43,334 nucleotides of DNA from Rhodoferax sp. UBA6134 (GTDB lineage: Bacteria; Pseudomonadota; Gammaproteobacteria; Burkholderiales; Burkholderiaceae_C), in the NCBI GenBank assembly GCA_002422455.1, contig DIVK01000035.1, forward strand, positions 1 to 43,334. Reading direction: 5' to 3'. The notes under the pieces are model-generated. The model was not told the origin of the DNA and did no database searches. It worked only from the letters and a program-made list of their open reading frames with translations. The position numbers and the translations under genes are program-made. Numbering within the stretch: position 1 is the first letter of the stretch; each line of letters opens with the position of its first letter. This document shows positions 30,701 to 37,699 of the stretch, in pieces.

Positions 30701-32383
30701 TTAATTGTTGCTGTCCAGCTTGGCACGCAGCAAGGCACCCAGGCTGGTGGTGCCAGCGTTTTCACGGGCTGACTGCTGGCTCAGCGTGGACATGGCCTCG
30801 TTCTGATCGGCCGCATCCTTGGCCTTGATCGACAACTGGATGTTGCGGGTCTTGCGATCCACATTGACCACCACAGCCGTGACCTCATCGCCTTCCTTGA
30901 GCACGTTGCGGGCATCTTCCACGCGGTCGCGGGAGATTTCGCTGGCGCGCAGATAGCCGATGATGTCGTCGCCCAGATCGATTTCAGCGCCCTTGGCATC
31001 CACAGTCTTGACCTTGCCGGTCACAACCTGGCCCTTGTCATTGATCGTGGCAAAGGTCGTGAACGGATCGGAGTCCAGTTGCTTGATGCCCAGGGAGATG
31101 CGCTCGCGGTCCACGTCCACGGCCAGCACGAGGGCTTCGACTTCCTGGCCTTTTTTATACTCGCGCACGGCGGCTTCACCGGGCTCGTTCCAGGACAGGT
31201 CGGACAGGTGAACCAGGCCGTCGATGCCGGCAGCCAGACCCACGAACACGCCGAAGTCGGTAATCGACTTGATCGGACCCTTGACGCGGTCGCCGCGCTT
31301 GGTGTTTTGGGCAAACTCTTGCCATGGGTTGGCCTTGCACTGCTTCATGCCCAGGGAGATGCGGCGCTTGTCCTCGTCGATCTCCAGGACCATGACTTCG
31401 ACTTCGTCGCCCAGGGCAACGATTTTCGAAGGAGCCACATTCTTGTTGGTCCAATCCATTTCGGACACATGCACCAGGCCTTCGATTCCGGGTTCGAGTT
31501 CCACAAATGCGCCGTAATCGGCGATGTTGGTGATCTTGCCGAACATGCGGGTGCCTTGGGGGTAGCGGCGGTTGACGCCCATCCAGGGATCGTCGCCCAT
31601 TTGTTTCAGACCTAGGGACACGCGGTTTTTCTCGGTGTCGAATTTCAGGATCTTGGCGGTGATTTCTTGACCCGCTGTCACCACTTCGGAGGGGTGACGG
31701 ACACGGCGCCAGGCCATGTCGGTGATGTGCAACAGGCCGTCGATACCGCCCAGATCCACGAATGCGCCGTATTCGGTGATGTTCTTGACAACACCTTGAA
31801 CCACGGAACCCTCTTTGAGGGTTTGCATCAGCTTGGCGCGCTCTTCGCCCATGGATGCTTCCACCACGGCGCGGCGGCTCAGCACCACGTTGTTGCGCTT
31901 GCGGTCGAGCTTGATGACCTTGAATTCCAGGGTCTTGTTTTCGTACGGGGACAGGTCTTTGGTCGGACGGGTGTCCACCAGGGAACCAGGCAGGAAGGCG
32001 CGGATGCCGTTGACCAGTACGGTCAGGCCGCCTTTGACTTTGCCGCTGGTGGTGCCGGTGACGAATTCGCCGGTTTCCAGCGCTTTTTCCAGGCTCATCC
32101 AGGAAGCCAGACGCTTGGCGGTGTCACGCGACAGAATGGTGTCGCCGTAGCCGTTTTCGATCGAGCCGATGGCCACCGACACGAAGTCGCCGACCTGGAC
32201 TTCGATTTCGCCCTTGTCACTCTTGAATTCTTCGAGCGGCACGTAGGCTTCAGACTTGAGGCCAGCGTTCACAACGACAAAGCTGTGCTCGATGCGTACC
32301 ACTTCAGCAGTGATCACTTCGCCTGGACGCATTTCCGTGCGTGTCAAGGACTCTTCAAATAGGGCGGCAAAAGATTCTGACAT
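30701..32383 (-). CDS. rpsA: 30S ribosomal protein S1
   Basis: This 560-aa protein has six S1 RNA-binding repeats; the internal ones are clear from ITEYGAFVDLGGIDGLLHI, ITNIADYGAFVELEPGIEGLVH and ITDFGVFVGLAAGIDGLVHL. It unfolds mRNA at the small subunit and is needed for most translation initiation. I chose ATG 32383 (SESFAALFEESL), the family start. There is no Shine-Dalgarno; instead a tandem hairpin repeat ends 7 bases before the start codon, suggesting autogenous control. Confidence 0.96.
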   Translation of the reverse strand: MSESFAALFEESLTRTEMRPGEVITAEVVRIEHSFVVVNAGLKSEAYVPLEEFKSDKGEIEVQVGDFVSVAIGSIENGYGDTILSRDTAKRLASWMSLEKALETGEFVTGTTSGKVKGGLTVLVNGIRAFLPGSLVDTRPTKDLSPYENKTLEFKVIKLDRKRNNVVLSRRAVVEASMGEERAKLMQTLKEGSVVQGVVKNITEYGAFVDLGGIDGLLHITDMAWRRVRHPSEVVTAGQEITAKILKFDTEKNRVSLGLKQMGDDPWMGVNRRYPQGTRMFGKITNIADYGAFVELEPGIEGLVHVSEMDWTNKNVAPSKIVALGDEVEVMVLEIDEDKRRISLGMKQCKANPWQEFAQNTKRGDRVKGPIKSITDFGVFVGLAAGIDGLVHLSDLSWNEPGEAAVREYKKGQEVEALVLAVDVDRERISLGIKQLDSDPFTTFATINDKGQVVTGKVKTVDAKGAEIDLGDDIIGYLRASEISRDRVEDARNVLKEGDEVTAVVVNVDRKTRNIQLSIKAKDAADQNEAMSTLSQQSARENAGTTSLGALLRAKLDSNN

Positions 32384-32390
32384 TTTGTGA

Positions 32391-32438
32391 TGCGGTGTGA
32401 ACCGCAGGTTAAGTTGCGGTTTGATCCGCAGGTTGGTT
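32391..32438 (-). promoter_or_regulatory. Tandem hairpin repeat in the rpsA leader
   Basis: Two 24-base units (32391-32414 and 32415-32438) match at 19 of 24 positions. Each contains TGCGG-N6-CCGCA, a 5-bp stem with a 6-base loop (32391-32406 and 32415-32430). In the minus-strand mRNA both hairpins lie directly before the rpsA start codon, the nearer one 7 bases away, where a ribosome binding site would normally be. E. coli S1 represses its own mRNA through leader stem-loops, so a similar role is plausible. Confidence 0.6.
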
Positions 32439-32503
32439 TGTTGAACCACCCAAGCAGTGCGCAAGGTGCTGCGCGAGAGGACTTGGATGGGCCATGATGC
32501 CCC

Positions 32504-34504
32504 TCAGGTTGCCCTGAACGGCTGTTTGCTCTGCCACCAGCCCAACACCAGATCGACCGATCTTTCAACCGTCAGATCCGAGTTGTCCAGCAACCGGGCG
32601 TCTCCGGCTGGCTTGAGGGGTGCCACGCTGCGGGACGAGTCCCGTGCATCGCGCGCTTCCAGATCAGCACGAAGGGATGAGAGTGTAGTTGAATTTCCCT
32701 TTGAAATCAATTGCTTATGGCGCCGCTGCGCCCGTTGCTCGGCGCTGGCGGTCAAAAACACCTTGAGCGGGGCGTCGGGGAAGATCACGGTGCCCATGTC
32801 GCGCCCGTCGGCCACCAGGCCCGGCAGCTGGCGAAAGCTGTGCTGCAAGGCGACCAGCGCGGTGCGCACGGCCGGCAGGGCCGAGACCTTGGAGGCGTTC
32901 ATGCCGCCTTCCTCGCTGCGGATGGCGTCGCTTACATCGTCGCCATCGAGCAGCACCTGTTCGCCGACGAAACGCACCGGCAGCCGTTCGGCCAAGGCGG
33001 CAATGGCGGCTTCATGAGCGGGCTCCAGCGCCAGGCCGGCGCGCAGAGCGGCCAGCGCGGTGACGCGGTACAGGGCGCCCGAGTCCAGGTAGTGGTAGCC
33101 CAGGGCCTCGGCCAGGTGGGCCGCCAGCGTGCCCTTGCCGGAAGCGGTGGGGCCGTCCACGCAGAGCACCGGCACGGTGCCGGGCATGGCCGTCGTGACC
33201 GAGAACAGCGCTTCGAAGTAATCAGGGAAGGTTTTGGCTACGCATTTCGGGTCGAGGATGCGCACGGGCAGGCGGGCCGGGTTGAAGGCCGCGAGCGAGA
33301 AACACATGGCGACACGGTGGTCGTCGTAGGTGTGGATCGTGGCTGCTTTCCACTGCGCGGCGTTCGGCAGGGGCTCAACGCGGATGAAGTCCGCGCCTTC
33401 TTCCACCGTGGCGCCGAGCTTGCGCAGTTCGGTGGCCATGGCGGCGATACGGTCGGTCTCCTTGACGCGCCAGCTGGCAATGTTGCGCAGCGTGGTCGTG
33501 CCGTCGGCGTACAGCGCCATCACGGCCAGCGTCATGGCCGCGTCGGGAATGTGGTTGCAGTCCAGTTCGATCGCTTTCAGGGGCCAGCTTCCGCGGGAAA
33601 TCTCCAGCCAGTTGGGGCCGCCTGTGACGCGTGCGCCCATCAGGCGCGCGGCATCGATGAAGCGAATGTCGCCCTGGATCGAGTCCTCGCCCACGCCCTC
33701 GATGCGCACCGGTGCCCCGCTATCTGCGGCAATGGCGCCGAGCGCGATAAAGTAGCTGGCAGACGACGCATCCGCCTCGACATGCAGCACACCCGGTGAC
33801 TGGTAGCGTGCCCCGGCGGGAAGGGTGAAGCGTTGCCAGCCTTCGCGCTGCACCGTGATGCCAAAGCGTGCCAGCAGGTTGAGCGTGATCTCGATGTAGG
33901 GTTTGGAGATCAGCTCACCGACGACCTCGATCACGATGTCTTTTGTCGCGACCAGTGGCAAGGCCATCAGCAATGCCGTGAGGAACTGGCTGGAAACGTC
34001 GCCGCGGACCTTGATCGGGGCGTCAAGCTTCAGGGCGGGGCGGCCGACGCGCAGCGGCGGGTAGCCGTCGTTGCCGAGGTAGTCGATGCGGCAGCCGAGC
34101 TGGCGCAGCGCGTCCACCAGGTCGCCGATCGGGCGCTCATGCATGCGTGGCACGCCGGAGAGTTCGAAGTCACCGCCCAACACGGCCAGGGCAGCGGTGA
34201 GCGGGCGCATGGCGGTGCCGGCATTGCCCATGAAGAACTTCAGGGCGGTGCCGGGGAGCTTGCCGTCCAGACCGTCGATAACGACGGTGGTGCCGTCTTG
34301 CTGCACGCCGCAGCCGAGCTGGCGCAGCGCGGCGAGCATGACGCGCGTGTCATCGGAGTCCAGCAGGTCGTGCAGGGTGGTCGTACCCTGGCTCAGGGCC
34401 GACAACAGCAGCACGCGGTTGGAAATGCTTTTGGAGCCGGGAAGCACGATGTTGCCACCTGCTGCCGTAAGGTGTGCAATATCGAGAAACGCGGTGGAAA
34501 ACAT
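32504..34504 (-). CDS. aroA-cmk: Fused EPSP synthase-cytidylate kinase
   Basis: This 666-aa fusion carries EPSP synthase in residues 1 to about 440. The motifs are LPGSKSISNR, GNAGTAMRPL and SWRVKETDRIAAMATELRKLG, and this half makes EPSP in the shikimate pathway. The second half is cytidylate kinase with the P-loop DGPTASGKGT (about 450-459) and the RDMGTV motif, making CDP and dCDP. In most bacteria the two genes are separate neighbours. The reading frame is continuous with no stop between them. The start shares one base with the tyrA stop (TGATG). rpsA follows after 120 bases. Confidence 0.95.
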   Translation of the reverse strand: MFSTAFLDIAHLTAAGGNIVLPGSKSISNRVLLLSALSQGTTTLHDLLDSDDTRVMLAALRQLGCGVQQDGTTVVIDGLDGKLPGTALKFFMGNAGTAMRPLTAALAVLGGDFELSGVPRMHERPIGDLVDALRQLGCRIDYLGNDGYPPLRVGRPALKLDAPIKVRGDVSSQFLTALLMALPLVATKDIVIEVVGELISKPYIEITLNLLARFGITVQREGWQRFTLPAGARYQSPGVLHVEADASSASYFIALGAIAADSGAPVRIEGVGEDSIQGDIRFIDAARLMGARVTGGPNWLEISRGSWPLKAIELDCNHIPDAAMTLAVMALYADGTTTLRNIASWRVKETDRIAAMATELRKLGATVEEGADFIRVEPLPNAAQWKAATIHTYDDHRVAMCFSLAAFNPARLPVRILDPKCVAKTFPDYFEALFSVTTAMPGTVPVLCVDGPTASGKGTLAAHLAEALGYHYLDSGALYRVTALAALRAGLALEPAHEAAIAALAERLPVRFVGEQVLLDGDDVSDAIRSEEGGMNASKVSALPAVRTALVALQHSFRQLPGLVADGRDMGTVIFPDAPLKVFLTASAEQRAQRRHKQLISKGNSTTLSSLRADLEARDARDSSRSVAPLKPAGDARLLDNSDLTVERSVDLVLGWWQSKQPFRAT

Positions 34505-35376
34505 CAGTTCTTGTTTGTGGTCATGTGCCAGTTGGCGCGGGCGAGGCTGGCCTGCCCAATCAGGCCTTCAAGGGCTTCACTGTTGCCGCTGGAGATCATG
34601 AGTTCCAGTGCCTGGAGGCTGTGCTGGAAGATTTTGGACTGGGCCAGCAACTCTTCGCGGTTGGAGAGCAGAACGTCGCGCCACATCTTGGGGTCGCTGG
34701 CGGCGATACGGCTAAAGTCGCGAAAGCCGGGGCCGGCCAGCGACAGGTAGTCTTTGCCGTGAGTTTGGCCTGCGATGGCGTTCATGAGGGCAAATGAAAT
34801 CAGGTGGGGCAAGTGACTGACAGCGGCGAACGCCGCATCATGCGACTCGGGCGACATTTTGACGACGCGGCAACCCAGCGCCGTCCAGACATCAACCGCT
34901 TTTTGCAGCTGGATCGTCAGGGTGCGCTCAGTGGGTGTGAGAATAACCTGCCTGCCACTGTACAGATTGGCATCCGCATGTTCCACCCCCGAGACTTCCT
35001 TGCCTGCGATGGGATGGGCCGGCACGAATGATCCGATTTGCTCGCGCAGGGCCCGGCGGGCGGCATCCACCACGTCGCGCTTGGTCGAGCCCACGTCCAT
35101 GACCAGCATTTGGGGCGTTACCAGGTGCTTGATGGCTTTGAAGGTGGCTTCGGTGGCGGCCACCGGCACGGCGATCAGCACGATGTCGGCGCCCGAGACC
35201 GCCAGCAGGGCCGAAGGAGCTTCCACGTCAATCACGCCGAGCTGGCGGGCGCGCTCCGTGGTGGAGGGGGACTTGCTGTAGCCGACCACCCGCTTGACCA
35301 GACCGGCACGCCTGAGCGCCAGCGCAAACGAGCCGCCCATCAGGCCGCAACCGATCAGACCCAACTGTTCAAACAT
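34504..35376 (-). CDS. tyrA: Prephenate dehydrogenase
   Basis: This 290-aa NAD-dependent enzyme converts prephenate to 4-hydroxyphenylpyruvate for tyrosine synthesis. The Rossmann loop is LGLIGCGLMGGSFALALRRAG (first 20 residues region), and further motifs are DVGSTKRDV, PAHPIAGKEVSG and HLPHLISFAL. No ACT or chorismate mutase domain is attached. I chose ATG 35376; the longer frame runs through a dispersed repeat. Confidence 0.94.
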   Translation of the reverse strand: MFEQLGLIGCGLMGGSFALALRRAGLVKRVVGYSKSPSTTERARQLGVIDVEAPSALLAVSGADIVLIAVPVAATEATFKAIKHLVTPQMLVMDVGSTKRDVVDAARRALREQIGSFVPAHPIAGKEVSGVEHADANLYSGRQVILTPTERTLTIQLQKAVDVWTALGCRVVKMSPESHDAAFAAVSHLPHLISFALMNAIAGQTHGKDYLSLAGPGFRDFSRIAASDPKMWRDVLLSNREELLAQSKIFQHSLQALELMISSGNSEALEGLIGQASLARANWHMTTNKN

Positions 35377-35384
35377 AAGACTCT

Positions 35385-35458
35385 CGCAGGGCCGCTCCAA
35401 GGGAGATTTGCGCCCCCTCGGGGGGCAGTGAATACACAAAGTGATGAACGTGGGGGGC
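35385..35458. repeat. Dispersed GC hairpin repeat between pheA and tyrA
   Basis: GCCCCC (35412-35417) and GGGGGC (35421-35426) form a hairpin with loop TCG, flanked by GGGCCGCTCCAAGGGAG on the left and GTGGGGGGCC on the right. From memory this arrangement is a common intergenic repeat in Comamonadaceae. It occupies almost the whole pheA-tyrA spacer and would fold in the polycistronic mRNA. Confidence 0.5.
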
Positions 35459-35460
35459 CA

Positions 35461-36543
35461 TTATTCGCTCACCGGGTAGGTGCCCAGCACCTTGTAGAAG
35501 GCGCAAAGCCCCTGCAACTCCTTGAGCGCCGAGGCGACGTGCGGCTGCGAGGGGTGCCCCTGGATGTCGATGTAAAAATAGTATTCCCACTGTCCCGAGC
35601 GTGCCGGACGCGACTCGAACCGGGTCATGGACACGCCGTGCGTTTTGAGTGGCATCAGCAAGTCATGCACGGCGCCGGGCGTGTTGGGCACCGAGACGAT
35701 CAGGCTCACGCAGTCGTTGCCGCTGGCTTGTGGCGCGGGCAGGGTTTGGGGCAGGCAGACGACGACAAATCGTGTGCGATTGAAGGCGTCGTCCTGAATC
35801 GCGTGCGAGACCACGTGCAGGCCGAATTCGCTGCCGGCGCGTTCGCTGGCGATGCCGGCCCAAGCCGGGTTGGTGGCTGCCAGGCGCGCACCTTCGGCAT
35901 TGCTGGAGGCAGCATGACGCTCGGCGTGCGGCAGGTGGGCGTTGAGCCAATGCTGGCATTGGGCCAGGGCCTGGGGGTGGGCATAGACGGCCTCGATGCC
36001 TTCCAGCGAATCACTCAGACGCAACAGGTTGTGGCGCACCAGCAGGCTGGTTTCGCCGATCACGTGCAGGGGCGAGGTGAGGAAGAGGTCGAGCGAGCGC
36101 GAAACCATGCCCTCGGTGGAGTTCTCCATGGGCACCACGCCGAACTGGGCGCTGCCGGCAGCGGTGGCGCGGAACACTTCGTCGATGCTGCCGCAGGGCA
36201 TTCGTTCGATGCTGGAGCCAAAGTATTGCAGCGCGGCCTGTTCACTGAAGGTGCCGGCCGGGCCCAGGTAGGCTACGCGCTGCGCTGCCTCCAGCGCGCG
36301 GCAGGCCGACATGATTTCGCGCCAGATGATGGCCAGGCTGCTGTTTTTGAGTGGTCCGGGGTTGCCCGCCTGCAGGCTGCTGATGACCTGTGCCTCGCGT
36401 TCGGGGCGAAACACCGGGGAGTCGTCCATGCGCTTGATTTCGCCCACTTCATGGGCGAGCGTTGCGCGCTGGTTCAGCAGTGCCAGCAGTTGCAGATCGA
36501 GCACGTCGATCTGCGTGCGTAATTCGGGGAGGGTTTTCGCCAT
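35461..36543 (-). CDS. pheA: Chorismate mutase/prephenate dehydratase (P-protein)
   Basis: This 360-aa bifunctional enzyme makes phenylpyruvate for phenylalanine. The AroQ-type chorismate mutase occupies about residues 1-90 (LRTQIDVLDLQLLALLNQRATLA). The dehydratase follows (YLGPAGTFSEQAA, GVVPMENSTEGMV) with an ACT domain at the C-terminus (NTPGAVHDLL, FESRPARSG), the usual site of Phe feedback inhibition. ATG 36543 is preceded by a pyrimidine tract instead of a Shine-Dalgarno, so translation may depend on coupling with serC 25 bases upstream. Confidence 0.95.
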   Translation of the reverse strand: MAKTLPELRTQIDVLDLQLLALLNQRATLAHEVGEIKRMDDSPVFRPEREAQVISSLQAGNPGPLKNSSLAIIWREIMSACRALEAAQRVAYLGPAGTFSEQAALQYFGSSIERMPCGSIDEVFRATAAGSAQFGVVPMENSTEGMVSRSLDLFLTSPLHVIGETSLLVRHNLLRLSDSLEGIEAVYAHPQALAQCQHWLNAHLPHAERHAASSNAEGARLAATNPAWAGIASERAGSEFGLHVVSHAIQDDAFNRTRFVVVCLPQTLPAPQASGNDCVSLIVSVPNTPGAVHDLLMPLKTHGVSMTRFESRPARSGQWEYYFYIDIQGHPSQPHVASALKELQGLCAFYKVLGTYPVSE

Positions 36544-36568
36544 GGGGAAAGAGGGGGGGGCTGGCTTT

Positions 36569-37660
36569 TCAGCCGCGGGTGTTTTCAAATTCGCGCAGAT
36601 AGTCCACCAGGGCCTGGACACCCGCAAGCGGCATGGCGTTGTAGAGGCTGGCGCGCATGCCGCCCACTGATTTGTGGCCTTTGAGCTGCAGCAGGCCGCG
36701 GGCGCGGGCGCCCGTCAAAAACGACTCGTTCAGGCGTTCATCGCGCAAAAAAAACGGCACGTTCATGCGCGATCGGCAATTCGGCGCCACTTTGTTCTGG
36801 TACAGCTGCGAACAGTCAATGGTGTCATACAGCAGGGCGGCCTTGGCCTGGTTGCGGGCCTCCATGGCCGCTACGCCGCCCTGGCGTTTGAGCCACTGAA
36901 ACACCAGACCGGCCACGTAGATGGCGTAGGTGGGCGGTGTGTTGTACATCGACTGGTTGGCGGCCAGCAATTTGTAGTCAAAGGCGCTGGGGCATGCGGG
37001 CAGGGCGTGGCCCAGCAGGTCTTCCCGAACGATAACCAGCGTTAGCCCGGCCGGGCCGAGGTTTTTCTGGGCACCGCCAAACGCCAGTCCGACACGGGAC
37101 CAGTCCACCGGCCGTGACGCCACATGGGAAGAAAAGTCGATGACCAGCGGCGCGTCATGCCCCAAGGCCTTGAGGTCCGGCAGTTCATGGAACTCGACAC
37201 CGTGAATGGTCTCGTTGCTGCACACATGCACGTAGCTGGCACCCGGGCTGAGTTGCCACGTGGCCGGGTCGGGCAGGGTGGTGTGCCCGTCGGCCTCGCT
37301 GCTGGCCGCGATATTGACCGCGCAGTACTTGCGCGCTTCCTGTTGTGACTTCTGGCTCCAGCTGCCGCTGACGATAAAGTCCGCCACGCCGCCGCGCGAG
37401 ATATTCAGCGGCACGATGGCGTTTTCCGCCAGGCCACCGCCCTGCATGAACAGAATTTCGAAGTTATCAGGCACGGCGAGGAGTTCGCGCAGGTCCACTT
37501 GCGCCTGTTCGTAGATGGAAATGAACTCCTTGCCCCGGTGGCTCATTTCCATCACGCTCATGCCGCTGCCGTGCCAGTCCAGCATTTCGGCGGCCGCCTG
37601 GCTCAGCACTTCCTCCGGCATGACAGCCGGGCCAGCGGAAAAATTAAAGGGTCGGTTCAT
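36569..37660 (-). CDS. serC: Phosphoserine aminotransferase
   Basis: This 363-aa PLP enzyme makes phosphoserine and also 4-phosphohydroxythreonine for vitamin B6. It begins NRPFNFSAGPAVMPEEVL. The cofactor lysine is K199 in FGGAQKNLGPAG, and the phosphate-binding region is GGGLAENAIVPLN, where E. coli has GGGRGQF. It lies 39 bases after gyrA, the classic gyrA-serC-pheA order. Confidence 0.95.
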   Translation of the reverse strand: MNRPFNFSAGPAVMPEEVLSQAAAEMLDWHGSGMSVMEMSHRGKEFISIYEQAQVDLRELLAVPDNFEILFMQGGGLAENAIVPLNISRGGVADFIVSGSWSQKSQQEARKYCAVNIAASSEADGHTTLPDPATWQLSPGASYVHVCSNETIHGVEFHELPDLKALGHDAPLVIDFSSHVASRPVDWSRVGLAFGGAQKNLGPAGLTLVIVREDLLGHALPACPSAFDYKLLAANQSMYNTPPTYAIYVAGLVFQWLKRQGGVAAMEARNQAKAALLYDTIDCSQLYQNKVAPNCRSRMNVPFFLRDERLNESFLTGARARGLLQLKGHKSVGGMRASLYNAMPLAGVQALVDYLREFENTRG

Positions 37661-37699
37661 GACGAATCGGGCGTGACAGGCTCTAAAAAAACAGGACTA

